Shown here: in pieces, positions 33,718-41,666 of the stretch | Position numbering within the stretch: the stretch's first letter is position 1 | Layout: the number at the start of each line of letters is the position of its first letter | Assembly: GCA_029781035.1 (NCBI GenBank) | Contig: JAKOXK010000030.1 | Span: 84,285 to 148,284 of the forward strand | DNA length: 64,000 bases | Reading direction: 5' to 3' | DNA from: Armatimonadota bacterium | Lineage (GTDB): Bacteria; Armatimonadota; Fimbriimonadia; Fimbriimonadales; Fimbriimonadaceae | The notes under the pieces: generated by a model | The model's input: the letters and a program-made list of their open reading frames with translations, nothing else | What the model was told of the DNA's origin: nothing | The model's database searches: none | Program-made: the position numbers and the translations under genes

Positions 33718-35562
33718 TTATTCGGGGAGGGGAAGGCCCATGGCCGCCAGCCACTCTTTCAGTTTTGTCGTCCTGGCCACATCATCGCTGGGAAGCTGCA
33801 ACGGCCTGCCTCGGGCGTCGACGATGATCCCGACCGTCCCACCCTCCAGTTTCATGGTGCGCGGCTTGCCTTTTCCTTCGCCGATGTCGAGGTTCTTGTG
33901 AGGTGTGATCGTGGCCTCCAGGAACTCGTTGCGGCCAAGAGGAATGACTTTGATGGAGCCGACTGAGACGGACTCGTTCACTCCGGGGCCCGCCACGGTC
34001 ACAGCGGTGTCTCCCGGCTTTGCGTTCCCGGTCGGCGCGATGCAGTGGCCACACTTGACGATGCAGTCGTACTCGAACACCTGTTTGGCGGCCTCATAGA
34101 AGTGTTCAGACAGGACTCCCAAGTGCGGCATCATGAAGATCGAGTCGACCGTGATCATCGTCACGCCCTCAGGCTCATAGGCGTCGAGCATCATGAGCGC
34201 CGATTGGGCACGTCGCGGGGCATGGGACAGCACCCCGCCCGAACCGATGATCATGTCGAGCTTCATCATCTTGATCAGCGTTTCGCCTGTTGCGGTCTGG
34301 TCGAAGATCTGTCCAACGTCGCGCTGCTGTTGCGTCCCGAGCAGCGTCCTTGCCAGCGATTTGTGGTGGCCAAAAGCCAGACGGAGGGCCTCACGTGCGA
34401 CCGCCTGTTCGATCAACAGGTCTTCATAGGTTTGCGGGATCGTCGTCGGCCGGATCATCTTGTTCCGTAGACGGTTCCGTACCTCGAAGGGATCGATCAT
34501 CATCGGGATCCAGCGCGAGATGTTGGCCGTTCCCGCCTCCTTCAACACGTTACAGATGGAGTACGACAGGCCGAGGTTGGCCGAAACCGTCCGGTTGTAG
34601 ACGCCGTCGAAGACGGAGAACACGTCGGTCGTGGCACCCCCGATGTCGACCCCAAGGACGTTTATGCCCTCGTTGCGGGCATACTCCTCGAGCAGTTTGC
34701 CGACGGCGTTGGGGGTCGCCATGATCTCCTCGCTCGTCCACTCCAGAAGCTTCGAGTAGCCAGGAGCCTGCTGCATGACATGTTCGAGAAAGAGCTCGTG
34801 GATCTCGTCTCGGGCCGGGCCGAGGTTCTCAGCCTCGAGCGACGGACGAATGTTGTCGACGACCTTGGTCGCGATGCCCGAGCCAAGTACCTCGGTGACC
34901 TCGGTGCGGGCCTCAGTGTTGCCGGCGAAGATGACCGGAAGCTTCATGTCTCCAAAGCGAGGTTTCGGATCGGCCCGATGGATCACTTCGGCCATGTCCA
35001 CCAAGTGCGACTTGGTACCACCGTCAGTGCCCCCCGACATGAGGATGATGTCGGGACGCAACTGCCGAAGCCGCTCGACTTTCTGCCACTCCTTTCTGCC
35101 ATCGTCGACCGCCAAAGTGTCCATCAAAATGGCACCAGCGCCCAGTGCAGCTCGCTCGGCCGACTCGGCGCTCATGGATTTGACGACACCAGCCACCATC
35201 ATCTGAAGGCCGCCACCTGCCGACGACGTGGAGACGTATAGGTCGGAAGCTTCAAGCGAGTTTGACCGCGATCCCTGCGACTCACCGCTCTTGAGCAGTC
35301 TCCAGACACGCCCGTCTTTCAGGAGAGACCTCTTGCCCTTCGAAACGCCTTCCGGAACCTCCGTCTCAGTGAGTTCCTCAAGCTCTGTGATCGAGTTGAC
35401 GACGCCTACGGTCACGTCCTCGAACGGTTTTTCGACCGTCGTCGGCGCCTCGCCTCGAGCGATGAGCCGGTATTCGCCCCTGTCGTTCTGCTCGATCAAG
35501 ATGGCTTTGGTCGTGGTCGATCCACAGTCGGTGGCGACGATGCGCTTCACGTTGTCGGACAT
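33718..35562 (-). CDS. glmL: GlmL/MutL-type ASKHA protein (glutamate mutase accessory family)
   Basis: This 614-residue protein belongs to the MutL/GlmL family, actin-like ATPases found next to glutamate mutase and thought to reactivate the B12 enzyme. Family marks are the N-terminal phosphate loop VATDCGSTTTKAILIE, the STSSAGGGLQMMVAG motif, IILMSGGTDGG, VLGVDIGGATTDVFSVFDG and the Cys-containing DCIVKCGHCIAPTG. No mutase subunits (glmE/glmS) lie in the window, and similar orphan copies are common in several phyla, so its true client is unknown. CATAAT lies 9 bases before the ATG. GC content and codon use are like its neighbours. Confidence 0.85.
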   Translation of the reverse strand: MSDNVKRIVATDCGSTTTKAILIEQNDRGEYRLIARGEAPTTVEKPFEDVTVGVVNSITELEELTETEVPEGVSKGKRSLLKDGRVWRLLKSGESQGSRSNSLEASDLYVSTSSAGGGLQMMVAGVVKSMSAESAERAALGAGAILMDTLAVDDGRKEWQKVERLRQLRPDIILMSGGTDGGTKSHLVDMAEVIHRADPKPRFGDMKLPVIFAGNTEARTEVTEVLGSGIATKVVDNIRPSLEAENLGPARDEIHELFLEHVMQQAPGYSKLLEWTSEEIMATPNAVGKLLEEYARNEGINVLGVDIGGATTDVFSVFDGVYNRTVSANLGLSYSICNVLKEAGTANISRWIPMMIDPFEVRNRLRNKMIRPTTIPQTYEDLLIEQAVAREALRLAFGHHKSLARTLLGTQQQRDVGQIFDQTATGETLIKMMKLDMIIGSGGVLSHAPRRAQSALMMLDAYEPEGVTMITVDSIFMMPHLGVLSEHFYEAAKQVFEYDCIVKCGHCIAPTGNAKPGDTAVTVAGPGVNESVSVGSIKVIPLGRNEFLEATITPHKNLDIGEGKGKPRTMKLEGGTVGIIVDARGRPLQLPSDDVARTTKLKEWLAAMGLPLPE

Positions 35563-35571
35563 GTGAGGCTC

Positions 35572-35577
35572 ATTATG
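35572..35577 (-). promoter_or_regulatory. Leaderless-type -10 (CATAAT) of glmL
   Basis: CATAAT lies 9 bases before the glmL ATG. No Shine-Dalgarno-like run is present between them. Confidence 0.5.
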
Positions 35578-35690
35578 CCCTGGCTCAGGTTCCGGTCACA
35601 ACCGACCGTGGGCCAGTCATGGGGTGCGGTAGTGGTGACAAATCCGCCGGGCACCGGTCATACTGGCTTTTTCTTTTAGTCGTTTCATAA

Positions 35691-36293
35691 ATGTCAATCC
35701 ATATAGAGGACGAGAGCAGGTTCCTGGGTCACCAGGCTAGGGTCGTTAGGCTGCACTCGGGAATCGTCGCACACGGTCGCATCGTGGCCGCGACACCCAG
35801 TGCCGTGACGGTTGATTTGGCGCAGCCACTGCCAGAGACTGCGTTGGGGCCAGTGTTTATCGAGGTCTATGCTGGCCCGATCGTGATGCACCGGGAGGGG
35901 ATCATCGAGACCAACTCGGGCACCGTGATCGAAGTGGAAGTCGAGGCCCGGCCTGACGCGTGCCCTGGTGAGCGCCGCATGTGGTGGTGTCAGAGCTCAC
36001 CGTTTGGCACAGTCTCGAACGACTTTGGGAACGTGGACATCGTTGTCAAGGCGGTCGGAGCCGGCCACATAGCTTTCGACGCCGCCAGGCCCTTGCCCTC
36101 ACCTGGACAACTGTCGCTTTGTGTGAGGTTCGACGGCATTGAAGAGGTCATGGAGGCAAAGGTCTTGTGGCAGTTCGTCTTCGCTGGCGCCGTCCACGGA
36201 GTCCTCGAGATCGAGTCGGGACCGCGTGTCAGTGCGGCTCGTTGGCGCCAATTGGCCTGCTCGATCGCAGGAATCGAGGGAAAAGTCCTCTAG
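35691..36293 (+). CDS. PilZ-like protein
   Basis: A 200-residue cytoplasmic protein with two beta-rich halves. The first (FLGHQARVVRLHSGIVAHGR through GTVIEVEVEARPD) resembles a YcgR-N-like barrel. The second begins RRMWWCQSSPFGTV and continues VKAVGAGHIAFDAARPLPSP, GQLSLCVRFDGIEEVMEAKV and WQFVFAGAVHGVLEIES, matching the strand order of a PilZ domain. The RxxxR and (D/N)xSxxG motifs are not intact, so I call it PilZ-like only. It diverges from glmL. Binding of c-di-GMP would need testing. Confidence 0.4.
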   Translation: MSIHIEDESRFLGHQARVVRLHSGIVAHGRIVAATPSAVTVDLAQPLPETALGPVFIEVYAGPIVMHREGIIETNSGTVIEVEVEARPDACPGERRMWWCQSSPFGTVSNDFGNVDIVVKAVGAGHIAFDAARPLPSPGQLSLCVRFDGIEEVMEAKVLWQFVFAGAVHGVLEIESGPRVSAARWRQLACSIAGIEGKVL

Positions 36294-36365
36294 TCGGCCC
36301 TTCTTCCCGGTGCGGGCTGCGGCGTCTAGCCGTAGAAAGGTGCAGGACACAGAACCGAGGACCAC

Positions 36366-36596
36366 ATGACCTTCATCGTAACCATGCACCAGGATGACGA
36401 AGGAACTTGGATTGGCCACTGCCCGGTGATTCCCGGCCTCCGGGTCGAAGGCACGACCATGGACGAGGCGCGATACCGACTCTGGGAGACGATCCAAGAG
36501 CGGCTGGAAGAGTTCTGTGAGCAGGGGATTCCCATCAAAGTCCACGTCGAAGAGATGGAGATACCGTTCGGTATCGAAGCCACGCGCCGAAACTGA
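36366..36596 (+). CDS. Orphan HicB-like antitoxin-type protein
   Basis: A 76-residue protein that fits the HicB partial-RNase-H-like fold: IVTMHQDDEGTWIGHCPVIPG, then VEGTTMDEARYRLWETIQ and a short helical end. It lacks the C-terminal DNA-binding segment of longer HicB antitoxins. No HicA toxin frame is found immediately upstream or downstream, so a toxin-antitoxin role is doubtful; stand-alone HicB-like proteins are frequent. GAGG lies 6 bases before the ATG. It sits 72 bases after the PilZ-like gene. Confidence 0.75.
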   Translation: MTFIVTMHQDDEGTWIGHCPVIPGLRVEGTTMDEARYRLWETIQERLEEFCEQGIPIKVHVEEMEIPFGIEATRRN

Positions 36597-36680
36597 AGCC
36601 TGGAGTTCACCAAGCGTCCATCACGGCTTGCTGGCGACCCGGTCTTTTCTCCATGATCCCTAGGATATACTGGGGCTGCT

Positions 36681-37817
36681 TTGGCAGGAGTCAGGTTCCA
36701 AAACGTCTCGAAGGTCTTCGGTAAGGACGTGAAGGCCGTTGATGACCTCAGTCTCGACATCCGCGACAGTGAGTTCATGGTCTTGGTCGGGCCGTCAGGG
36801 TGTGGCAAAACGACAGCCCTGCGCATGATCGCGGGTCTGGAAGAGGCCACTTCAGGCGATCTGTTCATTGGGGAAAACCGCGTCAACGACGTGCCGCCGA
36901 AGGACCGTGACATCGCCATGGTCTTCCAAAACTACGCCCTCTACCCCCACATGACGGTGTATGAGAACATCGCATTTGGGCTGAAGTTGAGAGAGCTGAA
37001 GGGGTTCTTCTGGCAAGTGAGCCACATGGGGGAAGCCACCCAGAAGAAGAAGGAGATCGACAGCCGCGTCCAAGAGGTGGCAAAAATGCTTGCGATCGAC
37101 CAGCTTCTCCACCGCCGCCCCAAGGAGCTCTCTGGCGGGCAGCGGCAACGGGTGGCTTTGGGCCGGGCCATCGCGCGCAAGCCACGGGTGTTCTTGATGG
37201 ACGAACCCCTCAGCAACCTCGATGCCAAGCTTCGGATCCAGACTCGTGCCGAATTGATCCGTCTGCACCGGGACCTCGGGATCACCACGGTCTACGTCAC
37301 CCACGACCAAGTCGAGGCCATGACCATGGGACAGCGGATCGCCGTCATGAGCAACGGTGTGCTGCAGCAGTGCGACGAGCCGGAAAACGTCTACAACAAG
37401 CCGGCCAACAAGTTCGTGGCCGGGTTCATCGGGGCCCCTCCCATGAACTTCCTCGACGGTACGGTGACCAACGGACACGTGGACGTCGGTGCCTTCAAGA
37501 TAGGGCTCCCTGCGGGTAATCCCCTCAAGGGTCAAGTCGGCAAGAAAGTCACAGTAGGCATTCGGCCAGAGGACATCTACGACAGTACGACCAACTGCCC
37601 GGTTCCCTTGACCGCAGAGAACTCGTTTGACGCTCAAGTCGACGTGTTGGAGAAGCTTGGAGCCGAGGACACGGCCTATTTGGTCGCCGATGGTCTCCAT
37701 ATCACGGCGACGCTCGACCCTTCTGCGCGGATCGAAGCGGGCAAGGGCTCTACTTTCGCCGTCGATCTCGACAAGATCCACGTGTTCGAGTTCGAGACCG
37801 GTATGGCAGTCCGCTGA
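36681..37817 (+). CDS. ABC transporter ATPase of the MsmX/UgpC/MalK type, stand-alone
   Basis: The 378-residue ATPase has Walker A GPSGCGKTT (about 38-46), the Q-loop, the signature LSGGQRQRVALGRA, Walker B VFLMDEPLSNLD, the H-loop VYVTHDQVEAMT and a C-terminal TOBE/MalK regulatory domain (GAPPMNFLDGTV onward, GIRPEDIYDS). It energises sugar importers. No permease or binding-protein gene is adjacent, so like MsmX it may serve several importers. An insert of about 25 residues between the Q-loop and the signature (FFWQVSHMGEATQKKKEID) is unusual. The start is TTG with TATACT 9 bases upstream. Confidence 0.92.
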   Translation: MAGVRFQNVSKVFGKDVKAVDDLSLDIRDSEFMVLVGPSGCGKTTALRMIAGLEEATSGDLFIGENRVNDVPPKDRDIAMVFQNYALYPHMTVYENIAFGLKLRELKGFFWQVSHMGEATQKKKEIDSRVQEVAKMLAIDQLLHRRPKELSGGQRQRVALGRAIARKPRVFLMDEPLSNLDAKLRIQTRAELIRLHRDLGITTVYVTHDQVEAMTMGQRIAVMSNGVLQQCDEPENVYNKPANKFVAGFIGAPPMNFLDGTVTNGHVDVGAFKIGLPAGNPLKGQVGKKVTVGIRPEDIYDSTTNCPVPLTAENSFDAQVDVLEKLGAEDTAYLVADGLHITATLDPSARIEAGKGSTFAVDLDKIHVFEFETGMAVR

Positions 37818-38117
37818 TCGACGCCGACTGAGAAAGGGGGCGGGCCCCGCCTTCGCAGGCCCGCCAACTAGCACTGGTCGCCTATTTGCGACCCTCGTCG
37901 CGTCACCAGATTGGATGCGACACGGCTCAAAGTGGCCCTGAAAGAACGTCGGCCGAAACTTACGAGAAAAGTCATTCCCCGGCCAAGCTCTCAGCCCCCC
38001 GCGACACGTGGTCGTTGAGTGCCGCCTCGATTGAGGCAAGGACCAAGATCCTCACCAATCTTTGTACAGGACTGATGCCCCGCGCAATCGAACTTTTTCA
38101 GTCACGATTGAGTGGGT
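37818..38117. other. Intergenic region without a recognisable gene
   Basis: In these 300 bases between two convergent genes I see no credible coding frame. Two short hairpins are present: GCGGGCC/GGCCCGC (37840-37864), 23 bases past the ABC ATPase stop, and GGTCGC-CTATTT-GCGACC (37876-37893). Neither has a U-tract. The rest shows no direct repeat or promoter pair that I can support. Confidence 0.5.
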
Positions 38118-39554
38118 TCAGCGACACCGGGCCAGCAGGACACGTGGCTCGGACATTTCGGCAAACGCGCTGGCAATGCCCTCGCGACCAGTGCCGCTGC
38201 GCTTGACCCCGCCGTAGGGCATGTTGTCGAACCGGAGTGTCGGATAGTCGTTCACGATCACTCCACCCACTTCCAAGCTGCGGAAAGCCTCCTCCGAAAC
38301 TCGCATATCGTGAGAAAAGACGCCGCAGTGGATGCCGTAGGACGACTGGTTGACCCGTTCATAAGCTTGGGAGGGCTTACCAAATGCCTGCAAAGTCAAG
38401 ACGGGCCCGAAGACCTCGCACCCTCCAAGCCGCGAATCCGGTGAAACATCCTCAAGCAACGTCGGGCCGACGACGTTTCCGACCCGCTCCCCGATGACAA
38501 GCCCTTTGGCACCACGGTCGAGGGCTTCTTGAGTCCATTCCTGCACCTTGTCGGCGGCAGCTGCGCCGATCAGGGGCCCGCAGACAGTCTCGGCGTTCCT
38601 CGGATCGCCGGTCGGACAGTCGCGGGTAGCTTCGATCAGCCTCTCTTTGACGTCCCCATACACCGATTGCTCGACCAACACGTGCTGGATCGAGATGCAC
38701 ACTTGGCCCGCGTAACCATAGCCGCCCGCAACGAGGCGAGAGACCGTCCAGTCGAGGTCTGCGTCCGCCATGACGATGGCGGAGGCGTCGCCACCAAGTT
38801 CGAGTGCGACCCTCTTTTCAGGTACGAGCCCCTTGATCATCCACCCTACAGTGTCGGAACCGGTAAATGACACCATCTTGATGCGCGGGTCTGTGACCGC
38901 CTTTTGCGTCGTTGGCCCGTTGCAGACAACTGCGTTCAGAACCCCCTCTGGACACCCCGCTTCGTGGATCAGCCTTGCCAGAGTGAGCGAGGACAAGGGT
39001 GAGAGGGGAGAAGGTTTGAACACGACGGTGTTGCCCGCTGCCAGGGCCGGGGCGATCTTGTGCGCCGCCAGGTTGTAGGGCCAGTTGTAGGGAGTCACGG
39101 CCAAGACGGGCCCAACGGGAAACCTCTCGACGAGGCAACGATATCCCGTACCCCGCTCATCAAAGTCAGTTGGAAGGACCTCGCCGCTAGGAGAAGACAA
39201 GTAGTCCGCGGCCAAGTCGAAGGTCACCGCAAGCCGCTTGACCTCGCCCCACGACCAAGTGACGGGCTTCCCGACTTCGTCTGTGAGCAAGTCGACCAAC
39301 TCCTGTGCCCTTTCGCGGACAAGTCTCGCGATAGTCCGCAGCAGGGTCTGCCGGTCACGTCGGCTTGATGCCTTCCAGGTGGCGAACGCTGAATCGGCGG
39401 CGTCGATCGCCGCGTCCATCTCTTGCCAAGTCCCTTCGGCGCAAGTTCCCACCACGTGGCCGTCGTACGGCGCGTAGACCGGGCCCTTGGCGACGCCCTG
39501 ATCACAGACGCCGCCAAAAAAGTGACCACCGACAAGCAGTTCGCGGTGTAGCAT
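38118..39554 (-). CDS. NAD(P)-dependent aldehyde dehydrogenase
   Basis: A 478-residue ALDH-superfamily enzyme. The cofactor-binding segment has PVGPVLAVTPYNWPYNLAAH and NTVVFKPSPLSPLSSL, followed by VSFTGSDTVGWMIKG. The catalytic Glu lies in VALELGGDASAIV and the nucleophile Cys in GYAGQVCISIQHV; VFGPVLTLQAF and YGIHCGVFSHDM are also typical. It resembles the lactaldehyde / non-phosphorylating glyceraldehyde-3-phosphate dehydrogenase branch, but the substrate is not certain. TCTAAT lies 6 bases before the ATG at 39554. It stands alone and is divergent from pyrF-mutY. Confidence 0.92.
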   Translation of the reverse strand: MLHRELLVGGHFFGGVCDQGVAKGPVYAPYDGHVVGTCAEGTWQEMDAAIDAADSAFATWKASSRRDRQTLLRTIARLVRERAQELVDLLTDEVGKPVTWSWGEVKRLAVTFDLAADYLSSPSGEVLPTDFDERGTGYRCLVERFPVGPVLAVTPYNWPYNLAAHKIAPALAAGNTVVFKPSPLSPLSSLTLARLIHEAGCPEGVLNAVVCNGPTTQKAVTDPRIKMVSFTGSDTVGWMIKGLVPEKRVALELGGDASAIVMADADLDWTVSRLVAGGYGYAGQVCISIQHVLVEQSVYGDVKERLIEATRDCPTGDPRNAETVCGPLIGAAAADKVQEWTQEALDRGAKGLVIGERVGNVVGPTLLEDVSPDSRLGGCEVFGPVLTLQAFGKPSQAYERVNQSSYGIHCGVFSHDMRVSEEAFRSLEVGGVIVNDYPTLRFDNMPYGGVKRSGTGREGIASAFAEMSEPRVLLARCR

Positions 39555-39560
39555 TGTCTG

Positions 39561-39566
39561 ATTAGA
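39561..39566 (-). promoter_or_regulatory. Leaderless-type -10 (TCTAAT) of the aldehyde dehydrogenase gene
   Basis: TCTAAT lies 6 bases before ATG 39554, with no ribosome-binding site between. Confidence 0.45.
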
Positions 39567-39664
39567 CCCGAACGGCGGCAGGCCCGCGCCTTGGACACTG
39601 GGTGGGCCGTCTGAAGTCGTAGGGCGAATCGAGCGGGACTCTGGGGCAGCGAGGATACCGAGGG

Positions 39665-40381
39665 ATGGAACTGCGTAGAAAGGTCATTTGTGCAATCGAC
39701 ACTGGGGATCTGGACAGGGCGATCAAGGTCGTGCGGAGTGTCGGGCCGTACGTGGGCGCTTTCAAGATCGGGCATGCCTTGACACTGCCCCACGGATTGG
39801 ACGTCATCGATCGTCTGCAGGACGTTGGAGCTGACCGGATCTTCCTTGACCTCAAGTTCCACGACATCCCCAACTCGGTCGCGCTTGGAATCCGCGAAGC
39901 GGCCAAGCACAGCGTTTGGATGACGACCCTTCACGTATCTGGCGGCCCAGCCATGCTCGTCGCTGCGGTCGAAGAGGCCCGCGCTTTCGCCGTCAACGAG
40001 GCACCTTTGCTCGTCGGAGTCTCTGTTCTGACCTCCCTGGACGAAAAGACGCTCAACGAACAGCTCGGCGTGTGCCGCGGGCTGGAGGAACATCTGATAG
40101 CCCTGTCCAAGATGGCGATCGAGTGCGGACTCGACGGCGTCGTCTGTTCACCTCATGAAGTCAGAGCAGTGCGACAAGCGATCCGGCACGGGGTCATCGT
40201 GACCCCAGGGATCCGGCCCGCAGATCATTCCGCCAACGACCAAAAGAGAGTCGGCGATGCCCGCTCAGCCCTGGATGCAGGATCGGACTATCTTGTGATT
40301 GGTCGCGTCCTCACCGAGTGCACCGACATCCGCAAAGCGATGATGGAGCTTGGCTTGCTCGAAGACGAGACCGTTGGCTGA
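39665..40381 (+). CDS. pyrF: Orotidine 5'-phosphate decarboxylase
   Basis: The 238-residue TIM-barrel enzyme makes UMP, the last step of de novo pyrimidine synthesis. The catalytic motif DLKFHDIPNSV gives the Asp-x-Lys-x-x-Asp array. It is preceded by VGAFKIGHALTLP and followed by TPGIRPADHSANDQKRVG and the phosphate-binding GSDYLVIGRVLTE. Length is normal. GAGGG lies just before the ATG. It overlaps mutY by a few bases. Other pyr genes are not present in the window. Confidence 0.96.
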   Translation: MELRRKVICAIDTGDLDRAIKVVRSVGPYVGAFKIGHALTLPHGLDVIDRLQDVGADRIFLDLKFHDIPNSVALGIREAAKHSVWMTTLHVSGGPAMLVAAVEEARAFAVNEAPLLVGVSVLTSLDEKTLNEQLGVCRGLEEHLIALSKMAIECGLDGVVCSPHEVRAVRQAIRHGVIVTPGIRPADHSANDQKRVGDARSALDAGSDYLVIGRVLTECTDIRKAMMELGLLEDETVG

Positions 40382-41435
40382 AGCGTACGAACTCCAGCGT
40401 GCCCTTCTGGAGTGGTTCCGTCGTAGCCAGCGGGATCTCCCTTGGCGGCGGTCACGCACGCCGTACTCGGTGTGGGTCAGTGAGACCATGCTCCAACAAA
40501 CGACCGTCGCGACCGTCGTACCGTATTTCGAGCGGTGGATGGAGCGTTTTCCGACAGTTGAGGCCCTCGCCCAGGCTGACTTGGACGAAGCACTTGCGCT
40601 CTGGGCCGGTCTGGGCTACTACAGCCGGTGCAAACGACTGTGGCTCGCTGCCCGTTCAGTTGTGGAGTCAGGCTGGCCTCCGACAATAGCAGGTTGGCTC
40701 GCGCTACCCGGCGTTGGGCGCTACACGGCCGCTGCTGTCACTTCGATCGCCATGGGACAAGCGAATGCAGTCGTCGATGGGAACGTGGAACGCGTCTACT
40801 CCCGCTTGTGTGGCGATGATTCGGCTGAGGCAGTGCTGAAGAAGAAGGCCTGGGCGTGGGCGGAGTCGGTCATTCCGTCCAACGCTCCCGGTGAGTGGAA
40901 CGAGGCACTCATGGAGTTGGGTGCCACCGTGTGCCGTCCCGGCGCGCCCCAGTGCTCTGAATGCCCCCTCCAAACATTTTGCGCGGCCCGTCTTGCTGGA
41001 AATTCCGCCGAACTTCCTCGTCGGGCCGCACCCTCTGCACCGGTTTTGCTCCAGCACCACATCTGGCTCCCGAAATGGGAGGACCGGCTCGGGATTCTCC
41101 GATCGGGCCCGGGTGAGTGGTGGGAGGGACTGTGGGGGTTTCCCCGCTCTCCCGACCCCAAGGCACTGAGCCGGCTCCTCGGCTTCTGCGAACTGACGAC
41201 GATAGGGGCGTTCAGACACTCGGTCACCCGTCACCGGATCCACGTCCAAGTGGCGCTTGCCCAGGTGCACCGGCCTGTCGGTTCGCTGCAGTGGGTGACC
41301 GACGATCAGCTTCACCGTTTTCCCATGCCGGCTCCGCAACGCCGGGCACTCGCTCTACTGCGGACTCGAATCCGACTCGCGGACGGGCAACCACCCCTGT
41401 TCGATACAGAATCCCAAGAAGTTGTAGATCAGTAG
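40374..41435 (+). CDS. mutY: Adenine DNA glycosylase
   Basis: MutY removes adenine mispaired with 8-oxoguanine. The 353-residue protein has the helix-hairpin-helix LPGVGRYTAAAV, the catalytic Glu in SETMLQQTT (Glu37) and Asp in NAVVDGNVERV. The four cluster cysteines are spaced C-x6-C-x2-C-x5-C (CRPGAPQCSECPLQTFC). A C-terminal NUDIX-like 8-oxoG-recognition domain follows (GLWGFPRS near residue 250). I chose TTG 40374, which overlaps the pyrF stop by 8 bases and begins just before the conserved helix; TTG 40350 is also in frame. Its 3' end overlaps a small gene on the other strand by 81 bases. Confidence 0.95.
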   Translation: MAEAYELQRALLEWFRRSQRDLPWRRSRTPYSVWVSETMLQQTTVATVVPYFERWMERFPTVEALAQADLDEALALWAGLGYYSRCKRLWLAARSVVESGWPPTIAGWLALPGVGRYTAAAVTSIAMGQANAVVDGNVERVYSRLCGDDSAEAVLKKKAWAWAESVIPSNAPGEWNEALMELGATVCRPGAPQCSECPLQTFCAARLAGNSAELPRRAAPSAPVLLQHHIWLPKWEDRLGILRSGPGEWWEGLWGFPRSPDPKALSRLLGFCELTTIGAFRHSVTRHRIHVQVALAQVHRPVGSLQWVTDDQLHRFPMPAPQRRALALLRTRIRLADGQPPLFDTESQEVVDQ

Positions 41436-41666
41436 GAAGGCCAGTGTGTAAAGGCAGACGGTGACAATGACCGTCAGGGTCTTGAGCCCATAGCGCCGGG
41501 CGAATCTCTCTTGCCGCAAAAAGGATTGCCGCGCCCGGTCTCGGCTAGATCCCTCTCGAAAGCGGGCCAATCCCGCACGCTGTAAACGTCGAACCCATCG
41601 TCGGCGGATCAGCCAAAGCATCGCTGCCCAAAGGTCTCGAGCGATCCTCCGGGCGATCCAACTCAT
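41355..41666 (-). CDS. Small basic membrane protein
   Basis: A 103-residue frame whose ATG overlaps the stop of the ARH-like gene by 4 bases (ATGA), which suggests translational coupling. The N-terminal half is very basic (WLIRRRWVRRLQRAGLARF, RFARRYG) and would lie in the cytoplasm. One membrane helix follows (LTVIVTVCLYTLAFLLIYNFL), then a short tail. The last 27 codons lie over the 3' end of mutY on the opposite strand. No family is recognised. The overlap pattern and helix make it likely real, but an antisense artefact is not excluded. Confidence 0.55.
   Translation of the reverse strand: MSWIARRIARDLWAAMLWLIRRRWVRRLQRAGLARFREGSSRDRARQSFLRQERFARRYGLKTLTVIVTVCLYTLAFLLIYNFLGFCIEQGWLPVRESDSSPQ

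Noticed and set aside
37840..37864. GCGGGCC/GGCCCGC hairpin as the terminator of the ABC ATPase gene
   Set aside because: The stem is only 7 bases and no U-tract follows, so I do not list it as a terminator.
36852..38039. A 395-codon minus-strand frame reaching into the gene-free stretch
   Set aside because: It mirrors the ABC ATPase gene, and its only unique part (37818-38039) is not protein-like.
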